Of a stretch of 64,000 nucleotides of DNA, positions 26,303 through 38,541 are shown piece after piece. Both the position numbers and the translations under genes were made by a program. Source of the DNA: Nemophila menziesii (taxonomy: Eukaryota; Streptophyta; Magnoliopsida; Boraginales; Hydrophyllaceae); NCBI GenBank assembly GCA_029959085.1, contig JARWIR010000001.1, positions 70,122,899 to 70,186,898 of the forward strand, given 5' to 3'. The first letter of the stretch is position 1. Every line of letters begins with the position of its first letter. The notes below the pieces were generated by a model that ran no database searches, was not told the DNA's origin, and was given only the letters and a program-made list of their open reading frames with translations.

Positions 26303-27503
26303 CTATCTCAGCTTCAGCTTAGGCTCCGACTTCAGCTTGGGCTCCGGCTTTACCTTTATCTGGTCCATAAAACTTATTGCCTCACTAATATCGAGTGTTT
26401 CTTTTGATTTGGCTTCTTCCTCATCGAGTGTGATCTAATAACCTTTAGGCATCATGGTGTTGAACTTTAGAATCAAGTTCGGATGTCCTTCAAATAAATC
26501 TTTTACCCTTATTATGACACCCAAAGTATCAATTCTGCATGAAATAGTAGAGGTTATTAAATTTTATTTTTAATTCACACAAGTCAAGCTGTCTAGAGTA
26601 AACAAGATACATTTTAGCCTGGAAAACACTCATAATACAGCTTGGCTCCAGCTTCCACTTTCTCGGCTATATTAGCTTCAGTATTTTTGGCTTCAGCTTC
26701 ATCTTTTTCACCTTTCTCATCAGCTTTTTGGTTATACCCATTAGGCTCACCCTTAAAAAGAAATTTCCCTATAAAATAATTTGTTCTATTTCCCTATGAA
26801 ATTAAATAAATTTGTATTAGCGTAAAAAAAATGATAACGTTAAAAAAAGTTTAAATGTTTAATTAAATACTTACATTAAGTTCACGATAGTGGACAAGTA
26901 CTATGCTTGATAATTCCCTGCAAAAAGAATAATTTTGCATAAGTAGTCCTTATAAAATTGAACTAACTAAGAAAAGACTTACTCTTCAAGTAACCAATAG
27001 CTTCGTCTTTGGAAATTCTCGTTATCTTCTCCATGTGCGTAGTAGCAATGAAGTACATCAACACTTCCAACCTTAAATACAGGACAAAAGTTTTAAGGTT
27101 ATGTTTAAGGTTATGTTTAAGGTTATGTTTAAGGTTATGTTTAAAAGTGTTTGATGAAATGACTAAGAGAATAGTTTTAACTAACCTTTAGTCTTTCATG
27201 AGCTTCTTTCACTGTTTTTCTGTCTTTTTTCTTTCTCCAATTATGGCCTTCTTTTCGGAAATAATGTAGCTTTTTCTGATCGTATAGAAAGAGTAAACCA
27301 TCTATGAAAGTTTAACATGTTAAAGATTAAGATTGTATAAAAGTGTTTAAATGATTTATTTAATAGATGATGATCATACTTGGAGGTAATTGTGTTGCCT
27401 CTAGAGCAATTCGGAAATTTTGATAATTTTCTAGGATTTCACATATTTTAGTAGGTCTTAACCATCGGTATTTTGCTTCTACAAGTATTTTCTTAATATG
27501 TGG
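26303..27503 (-). pseudogene. Chimeric CAMTA CG-1 :: SIN3 PAH fragment with extended CG-1, U3
   Basis: The fullest CG-1 copy. Minus-strand exons in order: LVEAKYRWLRPTKICEILEN (from about 27503 down to 27380), LLFLYDQKKLHYFRKEGHNW followed by KTVKEAHERLK (about 27295-27188), VGSVDVLHCYYAHGED with QRRSYWLLE (about 27075-26987), ELSSIVLVHYREL (near 26923-26881), then GNRTN at the start of the linker exon. These match the CG-1 DNA-binding domain of plant CAMTAs in order, with introns at the positions expected for that family and matching phases. The linker exon has a small deletion near 26637 that shifts the frame, and the PAH exon (26303-26534) has a TAG after KGY. There is no CAMTA start codon, ankyrin or IQ region nearby. 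Confidence 0.9.
27095..27142. repeat. 12-bp minisatellite, four copies
   Basis: AAGGTTATGTTT repeated four times in an intron of the U3 chimera. The other units have one copy here, so this is a local expansion. Confidence 0.95.
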
Positions 27504-28565
27504 AAATAAACATGAAAGTCAGGACCGATTGTGAAATTTAATTTTTATATAATACAGGGACCAATGATGAATGAAATTAACTCTATTAGCACTAATTATC
27601 TTTGAGCTACAATTTCACTCAAATTGGTATAAATATAAAAAAATTGTACATAATTTTAACATACACGCTTTTATTATAATTAACATAATCAAACAATAAA
27701 GTAAAAAACACTAAAGAAACGGTGATCAATTAAAGTGCATAATAAGAATTATACAAGTGATTAAACTCTAATTAACCTGAAACGGCTAAAATACACCAAA
27801 ACTCAATTTTATATTTCGAATTAAAAACAATAGACACAAACTAATTATGAAAATTCATATTGAATATTACATACACAAAACAAGGAAAAAAATAATTGCA
27901 TAGAGAAATTAAACAAACAAATTATGAAAATTAGTAATGAATTGAACATACACACACAACAAGGAAGAAAGTTTAGTTGAGAAAAAAAATTACAAAGAGG
28001 AATAATTACGAAAAGTTTATATGAAAGGAAACATTCCCCAAATATACCCTTGAGAATTTTACACTATTAATAATTACGAAAATACATGCTGCAAGTGGAT
28101 TTGAGGGTAAAGAAATCGATAAAATTTGATGCAAGGACGGATGGTGATAAAATAAATGTTCTATGCCCAAATGGTAAAAAATTACACATATAAAAATTAC
28201 CTTAAATGTGTAATTTCGCTAACATAATCGACTAAAGTGGTCACAAAAAGATAAGGGACTTATATGTTACATTTGCAATATTAGGACTAATGTTGTAAGA
28301 AAATCAAAGACAAGAGATTAATGGTCACTTTTACAAGATAAGGGCCAAACAGACAAAATTAATTTAATTCAACCACAACTAAAAGAAAAACAAATTGTAA
28401 AACAAACAGATTTTATCTTGCCACTTTCTAGTATTCAAAAGAAAAAAGGGTAAATAAAATATTTGGTTCTAATCTTTGAATTTTTTTGACAGAATCCCTT
28501 ATCTGATAGTCTGTTATTTTTTAATTTCGTGACAGTGTTAAGTCTTTTTTAATATTTCAATTACA
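27504..28565. other. AT-rich segment shared only by U3 and U6
   Basis: Replaces the spacer plus fragment X found in U1, U2, U4, U5 and U7. It contains 'cagggaccaatgatgaatg' type phrases and AT-rich sequence with no open frame. It begins immediately upstream (gene sense) of the first CG-1 exon and may therefore include captured CAMTA intron or 5' sequence. Confidence 0.5.
28205..28345 (-). repeat. MULE-like terminal sequence, right arm (U3)
   Basis: Read on the minus strand it starts CTGTTTGGCCCTTATCTTGT and contains TTACAACATTAGTCC, resembling the left arm near 25980. The same arm is in U6 near 45580-45440. If real, the cassette is about 25.98-28.35 kb and holds the CG-1/PAH chimera. Confidence 0.4.
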
Positions 28566-29360
28566 ATACTAATGTTAATAACACATGTCACTGTATTGTT
28601 GGTGTTGTTAAATGACTACACTACCCAGCGTTTAAAAAAATTACCAAAATTATAACATAATCGAAAAATATAGGGCTCAAATGTTATTTTTGCAAAGTTA
28701 GGGACCACTTTCAAAAGAAATACAATTAAAATACAATGTTAAGTTTAATCAACACTAACAATTCAGTCAATATATGTTTTTATTTTGAAAATGTAATGAC
28801 TATAAAATATTCCTTAATATATTGTAAATATTGTATTTATAATTTTGTAAAAAATTTCCCTACACAAACAAATTCTTTTTAAATTTCTGTAATTACAAAT
28901 ATAGTGAATTTGGATCTATCTCAAGCATTACTTATATTTTCCATTAAAATAATTTTAACAATGAATAAATCTAATTTGAAAAGCTATTAGAAATTTCGGA
29001 AATATTTTAAGAAAGCATACATCCATTAAAAAGAAGAGGCAATGATTTTAGATCTACTAAATAAATAAGATATTGACAAGACAGTAAACCTTTTCAGAAT
29101 TGGTTCTTCATTGAAATGTAATGATCAACTATCTTAAAAGTAAAAACACACTTGACTTAGAGAGGAGAAGATCGAAGAAGAGAAAAGAAAAGAACCCTTG
29201 AAAAAGGGATGCATTGGAGTATTTAATAATATTTTAAATAATAATTCTAAGAAAATAATACACAGTAGATAAAATAAAATAAAAATAAAATAAATACTCA
29301 AATAAAATAAAAATCATATCTAGATTTAGAACCTGGCATATTAAGACAAGCCTATTAAGC

Positions 29361-32300
29361 CCAATAAATATATGTTAAGCTCATTAGCAAACCTATAAAG
29401 AAATCCAATAATATTAGTTCTATAAGGGATTCATCAACTATGTTACCAAACTTATATTTGCTTTCTTACTCTTTTCACCAAACCTATCTTCTCTTCATTA
29501 CTCCATCTCTATTATTTCTTATTGAAAGTTTTAAATAAAAAAAGATTTCTTTAATCCTTTGATAAATTATATTAATCATTTGATGTATTTTTAATTTTTG
29601 TAATGGTTTTTTTCTAATTTTCGATGGGTTTTGTAATCTTGTATTGACTTTGAAGGATATATATTCTGCCTTAACTCTGTTATGATCGTGAGTTCGTTCA
29701 GGACATGAATCTGTTAAAAGCCAGAGCTAAAACACGGAGCTCTGAAAACGAAACTTCACGCCATGGATAATTTGAAGACCGGAGTTGGAAGACAGAGTTT
29801 CAAAAAGAGAGAAGAAAGAAAAGAGAGAAGGAAATGTTATTTTGAGTGGAGAAGATAGATCAGAAAGACATATTTGCAGGGTTTAAAAAAACAGTGAAAT
29901 AAATTGATATATATAGTAAAGAAAAAACAAAAATGGGTATAATTGTAGGGAAATTTTAAAAAACAATAGGCATATAATGTTAAATTTTGGGTTAATGCTG
30001 AATAAACCCCTACAACCTTGTGCACTACCTCGAAAAAAAGCACTATCTTTTTTAATATAAATTTATTTATATTATTTGATTAAATTTTGAAAAATGTCAT
30101 CTTTCCTCCAAGTAACCGGAGGATAAAAGCAAAGTTGTATGACTGATTGGGAAATTTCAAAAGTTCAAAATCATTTAGAAAACTGACCTATACTTGGAGG
30201 GGAAAAATAAAAAAAAATCTAAATTTTGTATAATATGAGGCGCTATTAAATTTTTGTTATTACAAATAATTTGATGATTTGTAATTCTTTAACTTAACTA
30301 AAATAATATATATTTCGGATTTTTTTATGATATACAAGTAAAATGTGTTTTAGATATATTTTATATTTTTTTATCAAAAAATTTAATTCTTTAATTTGTT
30401 TAATATGTTTATCATATAGGGCAAGGGGACGAAATAACATGTTTAAAAGAGATAGTGGTTTCACAAGGATAGGTGATATTATCTTATGAACCTTCTTTTC
30501 TTTAAGGTAATTGAATCACAAATCGTAAGGTTGCCACCTAACATACCAGCCATTTTAGAATTATAATATAATGTAATTTGATTGAAAGTAAATGTAAGTT
30601 ATAATTAAGAAAGATCTTCACCCCCAACAAGCCAAAGTCTTAAAAAAATGAAAGTGTTAATGCATGTATTCTTTATTACTTGAATGGAAAACCTCATCCA
30701 TCCCAAGTTTCTTGTGTCATACGATATTGTCGTATCTGACCCTTTGATAAACCGTATAAGCTACAATAATCTATATTTTATAGACATAAAATCTTAACAA
30801 TTTATTTCCAAAAATTATATAAATGACAAAGGTTTTCAGAGTATGTCACAGTGATTTAAAAGCTTTCAGATCAAAGTCATTGACTTTCCAATAAAACAGT
30901 CATAAAAAAAATATAACATATCCAGAATGAGATAAATTGTTTAAACTTGACACAAGTTGTAAATTTAGCATAAAGAAAGAGGATTGATTAAGAGCTTGTT
31001 CTTGTTTCCTTGGGCAGCCTCTATCTAGGTAGGATTTTTGTGAGGTTCTTGATTAATCTCCTTCCAGCGCTTGTATATGGAAGCAATTGAGGGTCCTGAG
31101 GATAAACCAACCATAGATATTGCTGGACGAACAATGTCTAGAGCCATAGAGGGTCCTGTTTTACGCTGTTTCTGTGGAGGGTTTGGGTTAGGATCCCCAT
31201 TCATTTCCTGCCACTGCTTACACAAGATATATTGAGCTGAACCAGCACTAAATGCTATCTCTTCTGCAACTGCTTTTCCTTTCTCTACTGTAGAGTGAGA
31301 TGCTTGGTTCGTGTGTATATCAAGTAATGGTTAACCAACACGCTTAAGGGAATGAGTAGCCACTTTCTCATTATTCTACAAGCAAGCAGGGAAATATAAT
31401 ATAAGACATCAAATAACATGTAATGTTATGTAAATGTAAATGTAAATGTAAAAAGATATTTAATGGAACACGTTCTTTTACCTTGAGATTTCTGTAGAAG
31501 GAAATTGTTCCATTAGATTTTTGCGTTGTGCTTTAGTGAAACCCTTAGGAGGCTTAGCCTGAGGCGAGGATTCCTCTCTATTGTTTTTCCAAATCAATTG
31601 TTGAGGTAGCTTCTGCATTGAGCTAGAAGCTATTGAAGCTCCCAATTGCATTGTCTTGAGGCCTTCTCACTAATTGTTCTTGAAGCGACCACATAAATCA
31701 ATAAATGTTAATAACACATGTCACTGTATTGTTGGTGTTGTTAAATGAATACACTATACCCAGTGTTTAAAAAAATTACCAAAATTATAACAAAATCGAA
31801 AAATATAGGGCTCAAATATTATTTTTTTAAAGTTAGGGACCACTTTCAAGAGAAAATACAATTAAAATACATTGTTAAGTTTGATCAATACTAACAATTC
31901 AGTCATTATATGTTTTTATTTTGAAAATGTAATGACTATAAAATATTCCTAAATATATTGTAAAATTTTTATTTATTATTTTGTAAAAAAATTCCCTACA
32001 CAAAAAAAATTCTTTTTACATTTTTGTAAATACAAATATAGTAATTTGGATCTATCTTAAGCATTACTTATATTTTCCATTAAAATGATTTTAGCAATTA
32101 ATAAATCTAATTTGAAATGTTATAAGAAATTTCTGAAATATTTAAAGAAAGCATAATGATTTTAGATCTACTAAATAAATAAAATATTGACAAGATAGTG
32201 TAAATAAATAAATAAATAAAAGTAAACCTGTTCAGAATTTGTTCTTCATTGAAATGTAATGATCAATGATCTTAAAAGTAAAAACACACTTGACTTAGAG

Positions 32301-32588
32301 ATGAGAAGATCGAAGAAGAGAAAAAGAAAAGAACCCTTGAAAAAGGGATTCATCGGAGTATTTAATAATATTTTAAATAATAATTCTAAGAAAATAATAC
32401 ACAATAGTGTAGTTTAGTGATGATTTTTTATGCTTACTGTGTCGGGTATTATATGGAAAGGTTGGGGGCTAGGATTCGACATTACAGAAGAGAACGGTGG
32501 CGGGTTGAAGACGACTACTCAATACTCAAATAAAATAAAAATCATATCTAGATTTAGAAGCTGGCATATTAACACAAGCCCATTAAGC
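29361..32588. repeat. Array unit U4, 3.2-kb deletion derivative
   Basis: Short leader with two internal deletions (near 29803 and 30053), both shared exactly by eye with U7. At about 30418 (TTATCATATAG|GGCAAGGGG) the leader joins the late spacer (equivalent of U1 6374), removing the microsatellite, relic, MULE-like text and the whole chimera, about 4.7 kb. Then spacer to 31020, fragment X to 31672 and tail to 32588. Confidence 0.9.
31021..31672 (-). pseudogene. Fragment X, U4
   Basis: The second exon (from 31025) is open through CKQWQEMNGDPNPNPP and SSGPSIASIYKRWKEIN. About 24 bases are missing in the FETEKQKPQEI stretch near 31265. The first exon retains PQQLIWKNN-like sequence and the LMEQ(F)...RNLK end but lacks part of its 5' side. 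Kept here although the neighbouring chimera is deleted. Confidence 0.55.
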
Positions 32589-34794
32589 CCAATAAATATA
32601 TGTTAAGCCCATTAGCAAACCTATAAAGAAATCCAATAATATTAGTTCTATAAGGGATTCATCAACTATGTTACCAAACTTATATTTGCTTTCTTACTCT
32701 TTTCAACAAACCTATCTTCTCTTCATTACTCCACCTCTATTATTTCTTATAGAAATTTTTTTTAAAAAGATTTTTTTAATCCTATGATAAATTAGGTTAA
32801 TCATTTGATGTATTTTTTATTTTTGTAATGGTTTTTTTAATTTTCTATGGGTTTTCTTATCTTGTATTGACTTTGAAGGATATATATTCTGCCTTAACTC
32901 TGTTATGATCGTGAGTTTGTTCAGGACATGAATCTGTTAAAGGCGGGAGCTAATACACGGAGCTCTGAAAACGTAACTTCAGGCCATGGATAATTTGAAG
33001 GCCGGAGTTGGAAGACAGAGTTTCAAAAATAGAGCTTTACACCATGGCAGTCGTTGATGGAGATACGTTCTACCTTAACTTCGTTTTGCTCATGAGGTCG
33101 TTTAGGAAATGGATCTATTAAAGGTCGGAGCTTTGAAAATACAACTTCCTTGCTCAACCTAAAAAACAGAGCTTCCATTTTCCTTCCATGGCTTGCGAAA
33201 GAAAAAGGATAAGCTCGAACAATGACATCTTCAGCTAGCTTCGAAAACGGAAGGTTTGAAAGAGGGATGTGATCTTTGGAAATGGAGAGATGAAAGAGGG
33301 ATGTGAGGTGTAGAACAGAGAGAAAAAAGAACAGAGAGAAGAGAGAAAAGAGAGAAGGAAATGTTATTGTGAGTGGAGAAGATAGATCAGAAAGACATAT
33401 TTGTAGGGTTTAAAAAAACTGTGAAATAAATTGATATATATAGTAAAGAAAAAACAAAAATGGGTATAATGGTAGGGAAATTTTAAAAAACAATTGGCAT
33501 ATAGTGTTAAACTTTGGGTTAATGCTCAATAAACCCCTACAACCTTGTGCACTACCTCGAAAAAAAGCACTATCTTTTTTATCCTCCTAAGATATATCGA
33601 GTTCGCTCCCAAAACTCAAAATCTGAGCTTTGGAAATTTTTCCATAGCTCAAAATGAGTTCTGGGACTTCACGTAACTCAAACTGTTTTTTTATAAAGAA
33701 AAAAGAAATAATAAAATGTATTGTGCCTTTTATGGACAAGAAAATGATAGATGTGGTGAGGGGGGCGTTTGGATCTATAGGGGATGTCTTCAAGATACGT
33801 TGGGTAAAAATCACTTTTATTTTTCTATAATTCTGTGTATATGAATAAATTCTGAATTATTTTTTAATATAAATTTATTTATATTATTTGATTAAATTTT
33901 GAAAAATGTCCTTTTTCGTCCAAGTAACAGGAGGATAAAAGCAAAGTTGTAGGACTGATTGAGAAATTTCAAAAGTTCAAAATTATTTAGAAAACTGACC
34001 TATACTTGGAGGGGAAAAATAAAAAAAATCTAAATTTTTTATAATAGGAGGCGCTATTAAATTTTTGTTATTACAAATAGTTTGATGAATTGTAATTCTT
34101 TAACTTAATTGAAATAATATATATTTAGGATTTTTTTATGATACACAAGTAAAATATGTTTTAGATATATTATATATTTGTTTATCAAAAAATTTAATTC
34201 TTTAATTTGTTTAATATGTTTATCATATATAGTAGAGTAAATTATGTGAAGAATATGAATTAAAATTATTTAAACTAATGGTTTTCCAGATGAATGAACT
34301 CGAGTAGTTACAAGATTTTTAGATACTTTAATTATTGGGACATGGTTGAAAGTCCCAATAGTAGAGTTGTTATCACTAATGATACTATTTAAATATAGTA
34401 TTTTGCATCAAAATAGATATTGATAATAACTAATGTCGTTTTACAACATTAATTGCTAAATTGAATTCTGAATAAGAATAACACGTGAGTTATACACTTA
34501 TGTTTACAAGTATGGATTGTTTATAGAAAAAAAACATCACCCATGAGCATGGATAACCTTTTTAGATCTTTTCGGCCTTTCAAATTTGCAAATATTTAAA
34601 ACCACTGAGAAGATGCTTTGCTGGCACTATAATACTCAAGTTAATGGTAAATTTGCGATATAAGACTTTCAAATGAGGGAGCTTGTAAGAACGATGAAAT
34701 GGTATATTTCGTACCATTTTCGGTCATTTAGTAGTACCACGTTACTCTACTTATAAGTGGAAATAGGGATAAGATCACTACTAAACATATATAT

Positions 34795-35370
34795 AGAGTA
34801 TTGAGATTTATATGCTAAAACAACAAAATAAACAATCTAATAATACTCATAATGGTGGAGCTTCTATTTTTGCCTCTCCTCATATTATTAATATTTAATG
34901 TTGTACTAAGGCACAATTATCTTCATTTTTAGAAAGAAGTAATAAACTTGATGAAAAGAAGGAACCAATGTGTCAAACATTAAACAAAGCACATGTTAAT
35001 TTACCTAAAATTCAAATGATTAAGAGTGTCCTTACTCATTATAGATATAAGAGAACTATGCACCCATAAGAAGAGATATCAAGTCCATAAGCAAGTTCTG
35101 CTCTCCCAAAAAATGTAAGATTCATGGCCATTTGCTTACCATATGACATAAGACACTTACATATAGAGCGAATTTGATAAATTTAGAGATTTGTGTCAAT
35201 ATCCTTCCATATAATATTGATGAGAAATTGAATATAAGATATTTTTTGACTAAAAAAATATATTAGAGATTTACATACTACTCATATCACCTTACTGTTA
35301 AATAATAGATGTGTGAGGTGGTGAAAATATAATTGTTCGCATCGGTAATAATTTTTAATAGATTGAACCA
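34795..35370 (+). pseudogene. Decayed Ty3/Gypsy gag-protease relic, U5
   Basis: Same order of weak matches as in U3. The AT microsatellite before it is reduced to a few repeats. Confidence 0.5.
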
Positions 35371-37618
35371 GATGGGGAGAAGCAACAGAAAAAGAATCAA
35401 CCATTCAAAATACCATTAAGGAAGATTATCATGCTTGAAACCATTCAAAACCATTAAGAGATGGCACCGTACATTCCAAATCCCTCAATACAGTTCTTAA
35501 ATATTATTGTTTGTATTAATGATTTTTACTTTCACGTGAATGAAAGAATTTTCTACAACATTAAGATGATATTACATAATTCAAAGCCTAACATGACAAG
35601 GACAGATCCAGAACGTTAAATTATAGATTGAACTTGGAAGAAGTATTAGAATAAGAATCTCAACCATATTCGCAAATCGACGAGTAGAAAATTTTGTGAA
35701 GAACGATATATGGGAAGACCATTTAGGAATAGTTGAAGTCTATGATCACGCAGAAGGGAAAACATTTAAAATACCACTAAGATATTGCACAATTTTAAAT
35801 GGAAGTTATCTTCCTAAATTTATATTTGGTTGCTAAACTTTGATGGATTATGATAAGTGAGGTTTTCAATAGGATGTAGACTTGCCGTTTCCTAACTTTC
35901 TATTGTTATATTGTAGGCTTAGTTTCTACTCGAAGTATTATACTTTAGTATTGTAGATACTAGATATGGGGTGTTTGTTTTGTTTTGTGACGATGATAAT
36001 GAGACTAGTTTAGAAAAATCAAATAAATTGAAACAACTAGAGATTATAGTAAAAAAAAAAGAGCTTAGAAACAAGGTATCATGAATCCAAAATATTTAAT
36101 ATATACAATAATTCAAAACATCGTAAATTCCATAAAAGCACCACCACTGAATCCGGCCAACCACCCATAAGTCGTATCAACAATGTTCCAACAACAATCT
36201 TCAGCTTTCTTGTCACATAAGACTTATCATATTAAGAGAACCCTCACTAAATAAAATTTATAAAACACCCCTAATACTTAGACTTTAAAATCGATTATTT
36301 ACTTTGATATGTATATATAGTACACCCAGCAAAAGTCATTTACATCAACAAATAGGAATAAAATATGCTTAATATAATGTTGTGATATAAAATAATGAGC
36401 ATGCTTTAAAAAAATTATGGTCGCTATATTATAATAAAAATTTAATATAAGTATATATATTGAATTTATTTAAATTAGTTACATTATAATTCTCTATATT
36501 ATACAACAAAAATCATATTTTATTAATTATAGTACTAAAACGTAATAAAATAAATTTTGAAAGTTTGGTGGAGCAAGTGAAGATTCTAATGAAGTTAAAC
36601 AACCCAAAGATCCACGACCTTTAATCAAACTGTATATAAAAAAATAATTTCATTAAATAAAACTAATGTAAAAGTAAAACACAATTATAAAATTAGTCTT
36701 AAAAAACTTATTTACAAAAAGGAGATAATAACTGGGAGGAGACACGAGTCAAAGTTTATCATTTGTGGAATTAGAAGTGCAATAAAAGTCTATATATTGG
36801 ACAAAAATAACTTATATTATATTATATAAACAACAAAAACATATAGACAAAAATAAATTAAAGCTTTCAGATATAACTTGAAAAATTAGGGGACGAAGTG
36901 AACATTTTGGAAACTGGGAGACCAAAAGGTTTTTTTATAAAATAAAACTTTAGGGGTGAAAATAAAATATAAAAAAGGATTCACTTTTTAACACTTATCC
37001 CCTTATCTTGAAAATTAAACCTTTTAGTCCCTTATTTTTTTTATTTCTTGATAATGTTAAGTTTTTTTATTTGCATTACATTATTGATGTTAATTTCATG
37101 TGTCACTGTATTATTGATATTGTTGTGTTGTTGCATCTCAGGGCGTCTCATAATCCTTTGTCTTTGGTCAAACTGCACATAAAATATTGTATTTCATTAA
37201 AGATATAAAAATAAAATGAAAAATACGTCACAACATAAATTTAGCTTGAAGCAAGATGAAAAGACTTTTTCTTGTATTTAAAAGGAGATGGATAAATAAC
37301 CTATTTAGTCATTTATCTTGTTAACAGTTTCGTCCCTTAATTTGTTTTCTTTTTAATTAGTCTTTGTTGTATTTTATTTATGTGATAAATGACTAAAATA
37401 CCTTAAAAGGTGTCATTTTGTTAAAACCACATGTATGTAACACAATGAAAATACACTAAAAAAGGACTAACGTTATCACAAAATCAAAATATAAAGTCAC
37501 TTAATAACAAGATAAGAGACCAAACAGTCAACACAAGCAAACGCAATGGGCCAGATGAGTTATTATTATGGAGAAACATATGATCATTTTTCAATAGTAG
37601 ATCAAGTTTCAGGTTCAG

Positions 37619-38541
37619 CTATCTCAGCTTCAGCTTAGGCTCCGACTTCAGCTTGGGCTCTAACTTTATCTTTATCTGGTTCACAAAAGTTATTGCTTTA
37701 CTAAAGTCGAGTGTTTCTTTTGGTTTGGCTTCTTCCTCATCGAGTATGATCTCATATCCTTTAGGAATCATGGTGTTGAACTTTAAAATCAAGTTCGGAT
37801 GCCCTTCAAATAAATCTTTCACCCTTATTATGACACCCAAAGTATCAAATCTGCATGAATAGTAGAGGTTATTGAAGTTAATTTTTATTTCACACAAGTC
37901 AAGCGGTCTAGAGTAAACAAGATACCTATTAGCCTTGAAAACACTTATAATAGAATCCGCTTGGGCTCCAGCTTCCGCTTTCTCGGCTATCTCAGCTTCA
38001 GTGTTTTTGGCTTTAGCTTCATCTTTCTCACCTTTCTGATCAGCTTTCTGGTTATACCCTTTAGGCTCAACCTTAACAAGAAATTTCCCTATAAAATAAT
38101 TTGTTCTATTTCTCTATAAAATAAAATAAATTTGTATTAGCGTAAAAAAAAAGATAACGTTAAAAAAAGTTTAAATGTGTAATTAAATACTTACATTAAC
38201 TTCACGATGGTGGACAAATACTTTGCATGATAATTCCCTGCAAAAAGAAAATTTTGCATAAGTAGTCCTTATAAAATTGAACTAATTAAGAAAAGACTTA
38301 CTGTTCAAGTAACCAATAGCTTCTTCTTTGGAAATTCTCGTTATCTTCTCCATGTGCGTAGTAGCAATGAAGTACATCAACACTTCCAACCTTAAACACG
38401 GACAAAAGTTTTAAGGTTATGTTTAAAAGTGTTTGATGAAATGGCTAAGAGAATAGTTTTAACTAACCTTTAGTCTTTCATGAGCTTCTATGACGGTTTT
38501 TCCGTCTTTTTCTTCCTCCAATTATGGCCGCCTTTTCGGAA
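37619..38541 (-). pseudogene. Chimeric CAMTA CG-1 :: SIN3 PAH fragment, U5
   Basis: Best copy of the 3' part. Predicted minus-strand exons: HNWRKKKDGKTVIEAHERLK ending at 38468; VGSVDVLHCYYAHGED to WLLE at 38390-38302; ELSCKVFVHHREVN at 38237-38195; linker 38113-37926; PAH exon 37850-37619. The phases agree across all four junctions. The linker starts GNRTN, as CAMTAs do after CG-1, and ends in VFKANR. Joined across the intron, the next residues are [17 protein letters not shown], which matches the SIN3 stretch F-K-A-Q-R-x-D-T-x-G-V-I-A-R-V-K-D-L-F. So the fusion point lies inside the linker exon and the following intron is a native SIN3 intron. The PAH exon is open. Upstream there is no in-frame ATG before a stop, so translation of the whole is unlikely. 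Confidence 0.88.

Larger units (their letters stand above)
16709..29360. repeat. Array unit U3, with 4.5-kb insertion and alternative CG-1 end
   Basis: Leader 16709-18910, (AT)n 18911-18991, relic and spacer to about 21275. Then about 4.5 kb absent from the other units (21276-25794), after which unit sequence resumes at GTTGTTGCATCTCAGGG. The chimera spans 26303-27503 and, unlike U1, U2, U5 and U7, continues into further CG-1 exons. After 27503 comes an AT-rich stretch shared only with U6, to about 28565, where the common tail resumes. The tail lacks about 130 bases near 29270. U3 has the most base changes relative to the other units in its left half. Confidence 0.9.

Noticed and set aside
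27095..27142. Telomere-like repeat
   Set aside because: The unit AAGGTTATGTTT does not match the plant telomere heptamer; it is a local intronic expansion.
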